From contig JAQSDX010000002.1 of the NCBI GenBank assembly GCA_029946125.1, forward strand, positions 62,001-126,000: 64,000 nt of DNA. The letters are read 5' to 3'. The notes below the pieces were generated by a model that saw nothing but the letters and a program-made list of their open reading frames with translations, had not been told where the DNA came from and searched no databases. The stretch's first letter is position 1. Each line of letters starts with the position of its first letter. Positions 39,250 through 49,760 of the stretch are shown one piece after another. Source of the stretch: Candidatus Methylobacter titanis (GTDB lineage Bacteria > Pseudomonadota > Gammaproteobacteria > Methylococcales > Methylomonadaceae). Both the position numbers and the translations under genes were made by a program.

Positions 39250-40707
39250 ATGAATGTCATCTTTACCATCGTTAATATTTTCGGTCTGGTCACCATAGGT
39301 TTTGGTGGCTTGATGGTCACTTGTTTATTGACCTCTGTTATGGCGGATGATGGGGCTACTACGGCTTTTTTTCAGGGTACTTTGATTACCTTGTTGTCGG
39401 GTGCGTTGATGTTTATTCCGACGCTACGCATACCAAAAAAGGTGACGCGGCAAACAGGTTTTTTGTTGGTAGCGATTACCTGGTCAATAATACCGGTGTT
39501 TTGCACCTTGCCGCTGATGCTTTACCTGACCGAACTCAGCTTTATCGACGCTTATTTCGAGACTGTTTCCGGCCTTACTACGACCGGCGCGACCATATTC
39601 AGCGGCGTCGATCAGTTACCCATGTCGATCAATTTGTGGCGGCATGAATTATGTTGGATAGCGGGGATGGGTATCATTATTTTTGCGGTCGCCATTTTGC
39701 CTATTCTAGGTATCGGCGGCATGCAATTGTATATTGCCGAATCGCCGGGAACGGTCAAAGAATCGGACTTGCCGCCGCGTATAGCGCAAACCGCAAAAGC
39801 GTTGTGGTTGGTTTATGCGGGCATCACTCTGACCTGTATTATCGCGTTACGTTTGGCAGGTATGGATTGGTTTGATGCTGTTTGTCACGCGTTTTCCGCA
39901 ATGAGTTTAGGCGGATTTTCCAGCCATGATAACAGTATCGGATATTTCGACTCGCTGTCCATTGAGATGGTGCTGACTATCTTTCAATTGCTGGCGGCGA
40001 TCAATTTTGCCACTCATTTTGTAGCGCTTCGAAAACGTTCATTCAATCCCTACGCCGATGACAGAGAGGCGAGAGTTTTTCTTGTTTTAGTATTGGGGAG
40101 TTGTCTGGTAGCAGCCTTGGTATTGTGGAGCGAAGGCACCTATCCGGATTTTTTGACTGCATTACGCCATGCAACGTTTAATCTGGTTACGATCGCTACC
40201 GATTGCGGCTTTGCCTCTCAGGACTTTAATCAATGGCCCATTTTTGTGCCGATGTGGATGCTGTTTTTATGTTGTATTTCGGCTTCTTCCGGCTCCACCG
40301 GCGGAGGCATCCGGATGATTCGCACCATTATCCTGATGAAACAGGCGCGCCTGGAGCTGTTTAAATTTATTCATCCCTTTGCCGTTAAGCCGATGAAAAT
40401 CGGCGACACCGTGGTCAGCAATAAAATCGTTACCTCGGTGACTGGATTTATTTTCCTGTATTTCATTAGCATCGTTATTCTGGTGTTTATGCTGTTGTTA
40501 AGCGGCATGGATTTTATCAGTGCATTTTCGGCTATTGTCGCCTGTTTTAACAACGCTGGCCCCGGCCTTAATCAGGTAGGACCTGCCAGCAATTACGCCA
40601 GCCTGAGCGATTTTCAAACGGGTGTTTGCGCCTTTGCAATGCTATTGGGGCGGGTGCAGATATTTTCGATTGTTATTTTATTTGTGCCTGAATTTTGGAG
40701 GAAATAA
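39250..40707 (+). CDS. trkH: Trk potassium uptake channel TrkH/TrkG
   Basis: 485 residues, very hydrophobic, with the family's repeated membrane-pore-membrane units. Selectivity-filter-like segments are visible: VSGLTTTGATIF, FSAMSLGGFSSHD, TIATDCGFASQD and FNNAGPGLNQVG. TrkH conducts K+ with TrkA as nucleotide-binding regulator. Its C-terminus (SIVILFVPEFWRK) is typical. Confidence 0.96.
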   Translation: MNVIFTIVNIFGLVTIGFGGLMVTCLLTSVMADDGATTAFFQGTLITLLSGALMFIPTLRIPKKVTRQTGFLLVAITWSIIPVFCTLPLMLYLTELSFIDAYFETVSGLTTTGATIFSGVDQLPMSINLWRHELCWIAGMGIIIFAVAILPILGIGGMQLYIAESPGTVKESDLPPRIAQTAKALWLVYAGITLTCIIALRLAGMDWFDAVCHAFSAMSLGGFSSHDNSIGYFDSLSIEMVLTIFQLLAAINFATHFVALRKRSFNPYADDREARVFLVLVLGSCLVAALVLWSEGTYPDFLTALRHATFNLVTIATDCGFASQDFNQWPIFVPMWMLFLCCISASSGSTGGGIRMIRTIILMKQARLELFKFIHPFAVKPMKIGDTVVSNKIVTSVTGFIFLYFISIVILVFMLLLSGMDFISAFSAIVACFNNAGPGLNQVGPASNYASLSDFQTGVCAFAMLLGRVQIFSIVILFVPEFWRK

Positions 40708-40871
40708 TCTGCGTCCGAGTAAATGCGGCAGAGTTTGAATTTTTTAGTGAGGAAAGCTAAAGGCTGCGAATTAACTAGCCTTAACGACTGTGCGTGTATG
40801 AATGATACGGATTGAGAGGGGTGTAAGTTTAAGCTTGTGTTTTTGCAAGTAAATTTAAGGTTTGAAAAAAC

Positions 40872-40900
40872 AAAAAACCCAGCCAAAAGCTGGGTTTTTT
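40872..40900. terminator. Bidirectional Rho-independent terminator
   Basis: AAAAAACCCAGC (40872-40883) and GCTGGGTTTTTT (40889-40900) with a 5-nt loop. A poly-T tail exists in both directions, so it can serve trkH (plus) and the small lipoprotein gene ending at 40921 (minus). Confidence 0.93.
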
Positions 40901-40920
40901 GGTACTGCTAAAAATTCTAT

Positions 40921-41034
40921 TTACAGTTGAATAGAACTAGAAACTTTTTGCTTAGAATCATCAGGATTGTCTAAACAGCCAGTTAAACCAACAATCATTA
41001 ATGTCATAGCTAGAACAGATAAAATTTTATTCAT
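40921..41034 (-). CDS. Small lipoprotein, 37 aa
   Basis: A 37-residue frame (MNKILSVLAMTLMIVGLTGC...). It has a basic start, a hydrophobic core and a lipobox LTGC ending at Cys20, so the mature peptide would be only 18 residues (CLDNPDDSKQKVSSSIQL), acidic then basic. GGAGG lies 8 bp before the ATG and a terminator follows 20 bp after the stop. The small size, lipobox and signals support a genuine gene related to small entericidin-like lipoproteins; function unknown. Asp at +3 rather than +2 gives no strong retention signal. Confidence 0.8.
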   Translation of the reverse strand: MNKILSVLAMTLMIVGLTGCLDNPDDSKQKVSSSIQL

Positions 41035-41133
41035 AAGAATATCCTCCAAAGGGGTTTCAATTATTTTTATTAAGTTGCGCCAATAAATTAAAGCACGTGC
41101 ATTTTATATCATGATTAGAATGATGATGCAATA

Positions 41134-41328
41134 GTGAATTACCCGACCTAAAAGACGGAGCTTCCAGCTTCAACGGGGTGATGCTCGGCATTATGTGCAT
41201 GAGTCTTATGCCTCCCCCACTGGCAGTACCGCTGATTTCCAACTAAGGAAATTTAATTATGAGTAAAGATAAAAACCAAGTCAAGAGCACTCCTTACATT
41301 CTCACCCTAAACGGCGAGGTTTTACGGT
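41134..41328 (+). mobile_element. Degenerate IS200/IS605-like remnant
   Basis: The left part (GTGAATTACCCGACCTAAAA with GACGGAGCTTCC) resembles the left-end hairpin of IS200/IS605 elements. The right part (CTTACATTCTCACCCTAAAC, then GGCGAGGTTTTACG) resembles the right end at 30084-30117. No transposase frame remains. Most of the 41035-41362 gap is this remnant. Confidence 0.6.
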
Positions 41329-41362
41329 GCTTTTCGAGAAAAACCGGAAAGTATTCGTGCAA

Positions 41363-43255
41363 TTAAAGCTGATTGATGTTGTCAGGTAAATCAACAGAGA
41401 TTTTTTGATCGGTCCATTTAGCGGTTCCGATAGTGCTCCATGGAGAGGTAAAGTTTTTGTGTAATTGATCATGAACCCAGTGTGAGGGCGCGCTGATTTT
41501 TTTAAGTTTTATGTTGAACACAACGTTGTCAAGATTTAAGCCGCAATTTATCCCCCAGAAAGCGGTGACTTTCATGATGAATTTATGCAAACGCTTGTTG
41601 TCAATGTTTGGCGTAACGGCAATATTGGCCCACATAGAATGAACTCGGCCCCAATTGGGTGAAAGAAGCCGTCCTTGTTCATTGACAAACGGCAGCCAGT
41701 GTTCAGAACCATTTTGATCGGTGTAGGTGATCGCTAAAATATGATCGTAGCCTGCGAAATGGTCGTGTAGATAAAGCGCGTGCGGGGTGATGCCTAAAAA
41801 TGTCTGCGAGACCATTAACACAGCATTGCTGGCTTGTGATATGGGATTTTGAGGGCTGTCAGCATTAAGCCTGTAAATAAGTCCGTAATGAATGGAGCTG
41901 TTTAATTGCAAAACGAGTAGCGCAATCAATATTTTTGTTAATCTTCTGGAAAATGCCTTGGGTTTTTGTGCGGCAATACCTTCAGCAAATTGATGGTAAA
42001 AAGTGGTGTCCGGCAGTGCTTGTAGGGTAAGGCATGTTGATGTGCATGGGACGCGATTGCGCGTATCGGCAATAGACCGGTATTTTTTTAAAGCCAGTTG
42101 ATGAATTCCCGGAAGGCTCAGAATAATACCAAGTGGAAATAGATAGCGCATTTTTATAAAGATCTGGCTGTAGGTGTCGACGCCTGAATAAATGCGGTTG
42201 TTGCGATCCAGTCCGTATAAATCGGTTAACAGCGTTTCGTTGTTGATGGACGCCAGTGCCGGGTAGTGTATGGCATGTTCCTGAGCGTTTTTGAAAACTA
42301 TGCGACCGAATATGTCGAAATGATTAATAATGAGCACGGTGCGATTACACAGTGGGCACAGCTGGTCATAAAATACTGTGAGTGATGGCTCATTAGCTGT
42401 CATTAGACGACCGATACAGCGCCACCACTTAAAAGGAATCAGTAAGGTATAAAAAATGAGCATGCCCAAGCCGAAAGGATAAATATTAAAAGACAAGGTG
42501 ATGCCAAGATGCAGCATAAGGCCGATTAATAAATAGACGATACGTAATTGACGCCGGTTAAAAAAGAATATAAAGGTAAATTGAAAAATTAAAATGGTAT
42601 AGCTGAGGATGTTTTGCAGTAGTTTGTTGTTTAGTAAATACGACATGTCGATAGCCGAAACATAATAAGGCTGCGTTGCTGGTAGCCAAGTGCCCAAGCC
42701 ATTAAGCCAGTGTTCGGCAAACATTTTGTGTATGGCGGAGTCAAAATAGAGGAAACCGAGGCAGATGGCAACGGGCAGGTAGTAGGCAAGGGCTGAGACT
42801 GTTGGCTTTGGATAAGTACTGTAATGGGTAAAAGGTGTGCTCAGTTTATGTCGAAGATTGTCGATTGAAAAGGCTCGATCTCCGGGCATAAAAAGCAGAA
42901 AAAAACCGGTTCCGATCATGAATAAATCAAAGCCGCCATCAAAGTCCCTTTGCATCGGGGTAAAGTTTACAAAAACAATCCAAATAATGTAGTTGCAGGT
43001 CATCGCAAACTGGTAGCGATAACCGGTCACAATAAAAGCAGCAATAACGCCCCAAAGACACAAGAAAAAAGGAATCATTGGGAATTCGATATCTATATAA
43101 GGGATAGGGTCGAAAATTAAATGATTAAAGTACAGCAGGAAAATAATTTCCTGTAGCGTGATCAGGCCGTAAAAAATCCGGAATAAGCCAATGCCGGTAG
43201 CAGGAGCTTGTTTGGAGTGAAGTTGTAAAATTTTAGCGGAGATAAGTTTATACAT
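41363..43255 (-). CDS. HTTM-type membrane protein with DCC1-like domain
   Basis: 630 residues. The N-terminal half is strongly hydrophobic with several membrane segments and resembles the HTTM/vitamin-K-dependent carboxylase-like membrane domain (GLFRIFYGLITLQEI, LGFLYFDSAIHKMFAEHWLNG). A DUF393/DCC1-like thiol-oxidoreductase domain follows (about 290-400) with DQLCPLCNRTV, a CxxC-type motif; the C-terminal region is soluble. The combination occurs in bacteria but its substrate is unknown. It stands alone on the minus strand. Confidence 0.75.
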   Translation of the reverse strand: MYKLISAKILQLHSKQAPATGIGLFRIFYGLITLQEIIFLLYFNHLIFDPIPYIDIEFPMIPFFLCLWGVIAAFIVTGYRYQFAMTCNYIIWIVFVNFTPMQRDFDGGFDLFMIGTGFFLLFMPGDRAFSIDNLRHKLSTPFTHYSTYPKPTVSALAYYLPVAICLGFLYFDSAIHKMFAEHWLNGLGTWLPATQPYYVSAIDMSYLLNNKLLQNILSYTILIFQFTFIFFFNRRQLRIVYLLIGLMLHLGITLSFNIYPFGLGMLIFYTLLIPFKWWRCIGRLMTANEPSLTVFYDQLCPLCNRTVLIINHFDIFGRIVFKNAQEHAIHYPALASINNETLLTDLYGLDRNNRIYSGVDTYSQIFIKMRYLFPLGIILSLPGIHQLALKKYRSIADTRNRVPCTSTCLTLQALPDTTFYHQFAEGIAAQKPKAFSRRLTKILIALLVLQLNSSIHYGLIYRLNADSPQNPISQASNAVLMVSQTFLGITPHALYLHDHFAGYDHILAITYTDQNGSEHWLPFVNEQGRLLSPNWGRVHSMWANIAVTPNIDNKRLHKFIMKVTAFWGINCGLNLDNVVFNIKLKKISAPSHWVHDQLHKNFTSPWSTIGTAKWTDQKISVDLPDNINQL

Positions 43256-43402
43256 TTCATGATTCGGAAAATCGAGAGGATGTATAAATTATATAAGAAA
43301 TGTGGGGTTTATGCGTTTAAATGTGTAGACAAAACAAAGGCCGTACTCAACTCATAGTGAATTGAAGTAAGCGGCCTAAGTTAAGAATAAATCGGTTAAG
43401 AC

Positions 43403-43534
43403 TTATTTTTCATCGTCTGGGTGTTCGGCGAATACCCACTTTACGAGGAAGTAGCCAGCAGCTATAACTACAACCGCGCCGATCATACCGGCTGGTTCTT
43501 TTAACATTTCGGTGATATCTAAGATCGCTCCCAT
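43403..43534 (-). CDS. Single-span membrane protein, 43 aa
   Basis: 43 residues (MGAILDITEMLKEPAGMIGA...). A central hydrophobic helix (about residues 16-34, GMIGAVVVIAAGYFLVKWVF) would cross the membrane once, with an acidic tail (AEHPDDEK). AGGA lies 6 bp before the ATG. Coding sense and clean signals make it plausible; I recognise no family. Confidence 0.65.
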   Translation of the reverse strand: MGAILDITEMLKEPAGMIGAVVVIAAGYFLVKWVFAEHPDDEK

Positions 43535-43761
43535 GGGATGTCCTACCTATAATTTTGTATTTTTAGAAATATTGCTAATTACATAGCAAACGGAAAGATC
43601 ATAATACTTTAGGAAAAGTTAAAGTCAAGGCTTATTGTTCCGTGCTTATATTGATAAGATATGAATTTTGTTCCCGGTTGAATTTATTGTTCGATATACG
43701 ATGTGGTATAGTTTAGAATCTTTTTTTTGAGTGCGGATAGGTTTTAAGATAAGGAATTATA

Positions 43762-44148
43762 ATGAACAGATACGTTAAAATATTACCATTGGTCGCAATT
43801 TTCTTTACGTTATCGGCCAATGCTGAGGTTGCATTAAAAGATAGCTCTGAAATCCTTGGGGAATGGAATTTATATGCAGAAGCGGCTAAATTGGATGGAG
43901 AGAAAAAAGCCGTTAAAATTGAATGGGAGTTTAAAAAGGATGGCACTCTGCAAACAACGTCAACAGATTCTGTTGGTCGAACCAAAGAAATGAAAATAGC
44001 TATTAAATATTCCGTCGAAAATGGCGAAATTAAAAAACAGACAACTCCTGGACGAGAAAAATATGAATCCTGCAAAGTTGTTGAAAAAGAGGGTTCAAAC
44101 ATGATTTTAAAGTGTACATATCTTTACTTCTTTCTAACAAAAAAATAA
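43762..44148 (+). CDS. Secreted protein, possibly lipocalin-like, unknown
   Basis: 128 residues. A signal peptide (MNRYVKILPLVAIFFTLSANA, cleavage near ANA-E, residue 21) precedes a small beta-rich domain (ILGEWNLYAEAAKLDG, IEWEFKKDGTLQTTS, IKYSVENGEIKKQT) that looks like lipocalin-type YceI-unrelated proteins of the LGxW kind. Two cysteines near the end (ESCKVVE, LKCTYL) could form a disulfide. It lies 20 bp before a membrane protein gene, probably the same operon. Confidence 0.65.
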   Translation: MNRYVKILPLVAIFFTLSANAEVALKDSSEILGEWNLYAEAAKLDGEKKAVKIEWEFKKDGTLQTTSTDSVGRTKEMKIAIKYSVENGEIKKQTTPGREKYESCKVVEKEGSNMILKCTYLYFFLTKK

Positions 44149-44168
44149 TTTAAAAAAAGGATATAGCT

Positions 44169-44603
44169 ATGATAGGTGGCATACTAATGATTCTAGTGGC
44201 TCTCTGGATTTACCAGTCTGCTATGAGAGCTAAGGTGGATAATGTGATAATGTGGGTCGCGATTAGTGCGGTTGTTTTTTTTGTAGTGCAACTAGCGTTT
44301 ATCGATATCAATCTTTACATTTTAGAGGCAATAAAAGGCAGTCAAGGTGGTAGCGACTACGAGCGTGATTTAACGACTATTGGCGATAGAAAAAATGAAG
44401 GCGGTTTTCAGGGATTTGGCGGTATTTTGCTTTCAGTGTATATGGAATTAATGCCGCAAATCGTCGGTGTTCTAGCGGCAGCATTGATCCGGATAAAATT
44501 TATTACCAAAGAGGCCTTTACACTGGGTAATTTATTTGGCGACATTAAAGAAATGTTTCAGGGCATTAAACAAAGCTTTAAAACGTCAGCTGACGACAAG
44601 TAA
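44169..44603 (+). CDS. Membrane protein of unknown function
   Basis: 144 residues. Three hydrophobic stretches (ILMILVALWIYQSA, MWVAISAVVFFVVQLAFI, LMPQIVGVLAAALI) suggest three membrane spans with a soluble Gly-rich loop between the second and third (GSQGGSDYERDLTTIGDR) and a basic C-terminal tail. AAGGATAT lies before the ATG. I recognise no family. It is paired with the small secreted protein upstream and ended by a strong terminator. Confidence 0.6.
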   Translation: MIGGILMILVALWIYQSAMRAKVDNVIMWVAISAVVFFVVQLAFIDINLYILEAIKGSQGGSDYERDLTTIGDRKNEGGFQGFGGILLSVYMELMPQIVGVLAAALIRIKFITKEAFTLGNLFGDIKEMFQGIKQSFKTSADDK

Positions 44604-44620
44604 GGGACAAAGTTGGTTAT

Positions 44621-44654
44621 AAAAAAAAGCCCAAGCGATACTTGGGCTTTTTTT
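44621..44654. terminator. Bidirectional Rho-independent terminator
   Basis: AAGCCCAAG (44627-44635) and CTTGGGC (44641-44647) around a 5-nt loop with A8 before and T7 after, serving the convergent genes ending at 44603 and 44702. Confidence 0.92.
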
Positions 44655-44701
44655 ATGGTTGTACACTATTTTGCAGATTATAGGTTCTGATTTTCCAGAG
44701 G

Positions 44702-44899
44702 TTATTTGCCTAAAATAGTAGAAACAAGAAAGATGAGTCCACAAACGAAAAGCACAGTAAATACCACTCCCACAATAATATAGGTTGAGAGAGCTCCCTG
44801 TTCGAAGTCTTTTTGCCTGTTATCATTACTTTGTACACCAATAGCGGCAGCTAAAACGCTCTTGATGACTTGAGTAATCGTTGGTTTTGACATGCTCAT
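44702..44899 (-). CDS. DUF2970-family small membrane protein
   Basis: 65 residues. SVLAAAIGVQSNDNRQKDFEQG followed by one membrane helix (YIIVGVVFTVLFVCGLIFLV) is the DUF2970 signature; core motif AAAIGVQSNDNRQKDFE. No function is established. It points away from metH. Translation may start at the first ATG (44899) or the third codon. Confidence 0.75.
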   Translation of the reverse strand: MSMSKPTITQVIKSVLAAAIGVQSNDNRQKDFEQGALSTYIIVGVVFTVLFVCGLIFLVSTILGK

Positions 44900-44987
44900 C
44901 TCCGATATAAATAGTGAAAAATAATAGTGCTTGATTGCGTTTTAAGCAATGATTATATCCAAATCAATAAACCTTGGCCCGATCCTT

Positions 44988-47900
44988 ATGAGCAAAACAG
45001 AATTACTAAAACAGCAGCTATCCCAGCGCATTTTATTTCTTGATGGCGCGATGGGTACGATGATCCAAAGCTATAAGCTGGAAGAAAAAGATTATCGTGG
45101 TGAGCGTTTTGCCCAGTGGGATGTCGATCTTAAGGGAAATAACGATCTGTTATCGTTGACCCAGCCGGACATTATTAAAGCGATTCATAGTGCTTATTTT
45201 GAAGTCGGCTCCGACATTGTCGAGACCAATACCTTTAACGCTACCCGTATCGCGATGGCCGATTACAAAATGGAATCGCTGGCGTATGAAATCAATGTCG
45301 AGGCGGCGCGTTTGGCAAGACAGGCGGCCGATGAATACACCCAAAAGACCCCGGAAAAACCGCGTTTTGTGGCCGGCGTATTAGGCCCCACCAATCGTAC
45401 AGCTTCCATGTCGCCCGATGTTAACGATCCGGGCTTTCGTAATATTTCTTTTGACGAATTAGTTGCAGCCTACACGGAAGCCACGCATGGCCTGATTGAC
45501 GGCGGCGCGGATATTATCCTGATTGAAACCGTGTTCGATACGCTGAATGCCAAAGCCGCCATTTTTGCGGTAGAACAAGTTTTTGAACAGATAGGCTATA
45601 AATTGCCGGTGATGATTTCCGGCACCATTACCGATGCGTCAGGCAGAACGCTGTCCGGGCAAACCGTTGCCGCTTTTTGGAATTCATTGAAACATGTTGA
45701 GCCGATCTCTTTTGGCTTTAACTGCGCGTTAGGCGCAACCGAATTACGCCAGTATATCGATGAATTATCGAGTATCGCCGATACGCATATTTCTGCTCAT
45801 CCCAATGCAGGCTTGCCTAACGAGTTCGGGGAATACGATGAAACGCCCGAAGTCATGGCCCTAGAGTTGGCCGATTGGGCTAAATGCGGCTACCTAAATA
45901 TTATCGGCGGTTGTTGCGGAACCTCGCCTGCGACTATCAAAGCGATAGTCGAAGCCGTACAGCAATACAGTCCTAGACAAATCCCGGAAATACCCAAAAT
46001 GTGTCGGTTATCCGGGCTCGAACCGATGAACATCGGCCCGGACTCATTATTCGTCAATATCGGCGAGCGTACCAACGTTACCGGTTCGGCGGCATTCAAA
46101 CGATTGGTTATCGAAGGCGATTTTGAAGCGGCGCTGGATGTTGCCAAGCAGCAGGTTGAAAACGGCGCGCAAATCATCGACATCAATATGGACGAAGGCA
46201 TGCTGGAGTCCAAAGAAGCGATGGTGCGCTTTTTGATGCTGATAGCGTCCGAGCCTGACATTGCCAAAGTGCCGATCATGCTGGATTCGTCCAAATGGGA
46301 TATTCTGGAAGCTGGCCTTAAATGCATTCAGGGCAAAGGTGTGGTCAATTCCATTTCGCTAAAGGAAGGTGAAGAGGCATTTATCAAGCACGCCAAACTG
46401 GTGCGTCGCTACGGTGCGGCCGTTATCGTCATGGCCTTTGACGAAGAAGGGCAGGCGGATACCAAGGCCAGGAAAGTCGAAATATGTCAGCGGGCTTATA
46501 AAATCCTGACCGAACAAGTCGGTTTCCCGCCTGAAGATATTATTTTCGATCCCAATATATTCGCCGTTGCCACCGGCATAGACGAACACAACAATTACGG
46601 CCTGGATTTTATTGAAGCCACCCGCGAGATTAAACGTACCCTGCCTTACGCACTGATTTCCGGCGGCGTTTCCAACGTATCGTTTTCGTTTCGGGGTAAT
46701 AACCCGGTGCGGGAAGCGATAAATGCGATATTTCTATACCATGCGATACAGGCGGGCATGGATATGGGTATCGTCAATGCCGGGCAATTGGCGATTTATG
46801 AGGATACACCCAGAGATCTGCGTGATGCGGTTGAAGCGGTCGTCTTAAATACTCACGATGGCAGTGGTACCGATAGGTTGCTGGAGCTTGCCGACAAATA
46901 TCGCGGTGACGGCAGCAGCAGCGCAGGAAAAGAACAGGATTTGGAATGGCGCAGCTGGCCGGTCACCAAGCGTCTGGAGCATGCGCTGGTAAAAGGTATT
47001 ACCGACTACATCGACGAAGATACCGAACAGGCAAGGCTGGAAGCTGAGCGGCCGCTACATGTCATCGAAGGCGCGCTGATGGACGGCATGAACGTGGTCG
47101 GCGATTTGTTCGGCGCGGGCAAAATGTTCCTGCCGCAAGTGGTCAAATCGGCGCGGGTGATGAAAAAGGCCGTGGCTTACTTGATGCCGTTTATGGAAGC
47201 CGATAAAGCCGCAGGCGAACGGCAAACCAATGGCAAAATCCTGATGGCAACTGTCAAAGGCGATGTGCATGACATCGGCAAGAACATCGTCGGCGTGGTC
47301 TTGCAATGCAATAACTATGAGGTGATTGATCTGGGCGTGATGGTACCCGCCGAAAAGATATTGCAAACCGCGCGTTTGGAAAACGTCGACATTATCGGCT
47401 TAAGCGGTCTGATTACACCGTCGCTGGATGAAATGGTGCATGTCGCCAAAGAAATGCAGCGCCAGGGTTTTACCATGCCGTTGATGATAGGCGGCGCGAC
47501 CACGTCGCGTGCGCATACTGCGGTAAAAATTGCCCCGTATTACCAAGGGCCGGTTATCTATGTGACCGATGCGTCGCGTGGGGTCGGGGTCGCCAGTAAT
47601 TTGCTGAGCATTGAGTTAAAAGACGAGTTCGTCAGCAGCGTCAGCGAAGAATACGAGGTCGTCAGGGAGCGGCACAAAGGCCGGGAAGCCAAAACCAAAC
47701 AACACTCTTTAGAAGAAGCCCGACGCAATAAATTCAACTGGGGCAATTATGAACCGGTTAAGCCGGCGTTTCTGGGCATAAAAGTCATTGATAATTTCCC
47801 CTTGGACACGTTGGTCTGGTATATCGATTGGACACCGTTTTTTCAAACCTGGGAAATGGCCGGAAGTTATCCCAAAATACTCGACGATAAAGTCATCGGT

Positions 47901-48668
47901 ATCCAAGCCAGAGAACTGTTTGAAGATGCGCAGGCGATGCTGAAAAAAATTATCAGGGAAGGGTGGGTGAGCGCCCGCGCAGTGGTCGGATTCTTCCCAG
48001 CCAACAGCGACGGCGATGATGTCGTGGTGTACGCCGATGACACCCGTACCCAGAAAAAAGAAACCTTGCAGCATTTGCGTCAGCAGAATGTCAAAGCGCC
48101 GGGCAGACCTAATTATTGCCTGTCCGATTTTATCGCCCCGGTTGGTAGCGGCAAGGCCGACTATATCGGCGCTTTTGCGGTAACGACCGGCATTGGCATA
48201 GAGCAAAAACTACATGAATTTGAACTGGATAATGATGATTACAGTTCGATTATGCTCAAAGCGCTGGCCGACAGATTAGCCGAAGCATTTGCAGAGTATA
48301 TGCATCAGGTGGTCAGAAAAGAGTATTGGGGTTATGCCAAAGATGAAGCTCAGGAGGCTCATCAGTTAATCAACGAAGCCTATCAAGGCATACGACCTGC
48401 ACCCGGTTACCCTGCGTGTCCCGATCATACCGAAAAGGGCAAACTGTTTGAGCTGCTCAATGTGACCGAGCATACCACCATAGAACTCACAGAAAGTTAC
48501 GCGATGTATCCTGCATCAGCAGTAAGCGGCTGGTATTTTTCCCATCCCGAATCGCAGTACTTTAATGTCGGCAAGATAGATAAAGACCAGCTGCAAGATT
48601 ATGCCAGGCGCAAAGGCATCGCCGAAGAAGTGGCCGAGCGCTGGTTGGCGGCGCATTTGCATCATTAA
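44988..48668 (+). CDS. metH: Cobalamin-dependent methionine synthase
   Basis: 1,226 residues from the ATG at 44988 ([23 protein letters not shown]). Domains in order: homocysteine-binding with zinc ligands C in FGFNCALG and CC in GGCCGTSP, methyltetrahydrofolate-binding ([13 protein letters not shown], about 350-610), cap and B12-binding domain with [11 protein letters not shown] (His ligand of cobalt) and the C-terminal reactivation domain ([18 protein letters not shown]). It transfers a methyl group from methyl-H4folate to homocysteine. No B12 riboswitch is visible in the short leader. A glutaredoxin-like gene starts 1 bp after its stop. Confidence 0.97.
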   Translation: MSKTELLKQQLSQRILFLDGAMGTMIQSYKLEEKDYRGERFAQWDVDLKGNNDLLSLTQPDIIKAIHSAYFEVGSDIVETNTFNATRIAMADYKMESLAYEINVEAARLARQAADEYTQKTPEKPRFVAGVLGPTNRTASMSPDVNDPGFRNISFDELVAAYTEATHGLIDGGADIILIETVFDTLNAKAAIFAVEQVFEQIGYKLPVMISGTITDASGRTLSGQTVAAFWNSLKHVEPISFGFNCALGATELRQYIDELSSIADTHISAHPNAGLPNEFGEYDETPEVMALELADWAKCGYLNIIGGCCGTSPATIKAIVEAVQQYSPRQIPEIPKMCRLSGLEPMNIGPDSLFVNIGERTNVTGSAAFKRLVIEGDFEAALDVAKQQVENGAQIIDINMDEGMLESKEAMVRFLMLIASEPDIAKVPIMLDSSKWDILEAGLKCIQGKGVVNSISLKEGEEAFIKHAKLVRRYGAAVIVMAFDEEGQADTKARKVEICQRAYKILTEQVGFPPEDIIFDPNIFAVATGIDEHNNYGLDFIEATREIKRTLPYALISGGVSNVSFSFRGNNPVREAINAIFLYHAIQAGMDMGIVNAGQLAIYEDTPRDLRDAVEAVVLNTHDGSGTDRLLELADKYRGDGSSSAGKEQDLEWRSWPVTKRLEHALVKGITDYIDEDTEQARLEAERPLHVIEGALMDGMNVVGDLFGAGKMFLPQVVKSARVMKKAVAYLMPFMEADKAAGERQTNGKILMATVKGDVHDIGKNIVGVVLQCNNYEVIDLGVMVPAEKILQTARLENVDIIGLSGLITPSLDEMVHVAKEMQRQGFTMPLMIGGATTSRAHTAVKIAPYYQGPVIYVTDASRGVGVASNLLSIELKDEFVSSVSEEYEVVRERHKGREAKTKQHSLEEARRNKFNWGNYEPVKPAFLGIKVIDNFPLDTLVWYIDWTPFFQTWEMAGSYPKILDDKVIGIQARELFEDAQAMLKKIIREGWVSARAVVGFFPANSDGDDVVVYADDTRTQKKETLQHLRQQNVKAPGRPNYCLSDFIAPVGSGKADYIGAFAVTTGIGIEQKLHEFELDNDDYSSIMLKALADRLAEAFAEYMHQVVRKEYWGYAKDEAQEAHQLINEAYQGIRPAPGYPACPDHTEKGKLFELLNVTEHTTIELTESYAMYPASAVSGWYFSHPESQYFNVGKIDKDQLQDYARRKGIAEEVAERWLAAHLHH

Positions 48669-48669
48669 T

Positions 48670-48909
48670 ATGCGCTTAATTCTGTTTGGCACCTCCGGCT
48701 GCCATCTTTGCGAACAGGCGGGACTCATTGTTAATGCCTGTGTGCCAGGCGGCGTCGACTATGTCGATATTGCCGAACAGGAGCAGTGGCAAGAACAATA
48801 CGCTATTCGCATTCCTGTTTTATATGATCCAAGGACCAAGCAGGACTTGGGATGGCCGTTTGATTTGGCGGAAGTTGGTGATTTTATTGGTCGCGTAGTT
48901 AGTCTGTAG
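48670..48909 (+). CDS. Glutaredoxin-like protein
   Basis: 79 residues from the ATG at 48670, 1 bp past the metH stop. The thioredoxin fold is short: LILFGTSGCHLCEQAG with the CxxC motif (Cys10 and Cys13), then VDYVDIAEQEQW and RIPVLYDPRTKQDLGWPFD with the cis-Pro. DUF836-like or glutaredoxin family; role unknown. The tight spacing suggests coupling to metH. Confidence 0.8.
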   Translation: MRLILFGTSGCHLCEQAGLIVNACVPGGVDYVDIAEQEQWQEQYAIRIPVLYDPRTKQDLGWPFDLAEVGDFIGRVVSL

Positions 48910-49063
48910 CCTAAACGCTTTCCCGAAGACCGGAATATCTTGAGCGATTTTTTAGATTGACGAGATCCTGATTTTTTCGTTATATCCGAACCATTCGGGG
49001 GCCGGGCGATTCGTTTGGGAAGGTAACGGAAAGTATTAGCTGCTTTGCTTTATCGGTAGACAT

Positions 49064-49102
49064 AAAAAAACCGTAGCCCCAAAAAAGGGCTACGGTTTTT
49101 TT
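49064..49102. terminator. Bidirectional Rho-independent terminator
   Basis: AAAAAAACCGTAGCCC (49064-49079) and GGGCTACGGTTTTTTT (49087-49102) form a long stem with a poly-T tail both ways. It lies 8 bp past the cold-shock gene on its strand. Confidence 0.94.
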
Positions 49103-49110
49103 GCCTGCAA

Positions 49111-49311
49111 TTAGATGATTGTTACTTCTTCTGCTTGCGGGCCTTTTTGTCCTTGAGTGACAGTAAACTGTACTTTCTGTCCTTCATCAAGAGATTTAAA
49201 GCCTGAGCTGTTAATGTTACGAAAGTGAACAAAAACATCTGGGCCATTTTCTTGCTGAATGAAACCGAAGCCTTTTTCAGCGTTAAACCATTTAACTGTA
49301 CCTGTAGTCAT
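49111..49311 (-). CDS. Cold-shock domain protein
   Basis: 66 residues. It has the cold-shock fold with RNP1 (KGFGFIQQ) and RNP2 (VFVHFRNI), starting [17 protein letters not shown]. It binds single-stranded RNA/DNA as a chaperone. The 5' leader (about 130 bp of AT-rich sequence) may hold its promoter and a cold-responsive untranslated region, but no specific element is certain. Confidence 0.95.
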   Translation of the reverse strand: MTTGTVKWFNAEKGFGFIQQENGPDVFVHFRNINSSGFKSLDEGQKVQFTVTQGQKGPQAEEVTII

Positions 49312-49601
49312 TTGAGTGTAATCCTATTTTTAGTAATTAAAGCCTTATTAAGGCTGATGGAGCTGGGAAATTAGAGAATTACTTAATGATAACAGGACGA
49401 ACAATTACAAGAAGAACTTCGTAAAGATAAGCATAACGGTAAAACTATTTCAAGCTGGGCTATATTCTATAGCTGGATTCTGGCAATGTCAATCTTTTCG
49501 ATTGTTATGCGGTTTAAATACTCTGGATTAAAGTGCTTCACTGTGTTCGGCATAGCCGATGCGCTTGAGTTTATGAGGGATTAGAAATTACTTGATCAAA
49601 A

Positions 49602-49689
49602 TGGCGGAGAGAGAGGGATTCGAACCCTCGATACGTTGCCGTATACACACTTTCCAGGCGTGCGCCTTCGGCCGCTCGGCCATCTCTCC
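49602..49689 (-). tRNA. tRNA-Ser(GGA)
   Basis: An 88-nt class II tRNA on the minus strand with a long variable arm (TATACGGCAACGTA). The acceptor GGAGAGA pairs with TCTCTCC before GCCA, and the anticodon arm is CACGC-CTGGAAA-GTGTG with anticodon GGA. Frames reading across it are spurious. Confidence 0.97.
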
Positions 49690-49760
49690 TGTTTTTTGCT
49701 TCCCGTAGATCACGGGAAGCCGAGTAGAATAATCGATATTGCGTTTTGACGCAATGATCT

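Noticed and set aside
44900..44987. B12 riboswitch upstream of metH
   Set aside because: Leader too short and no B12-box-like sequence seen.
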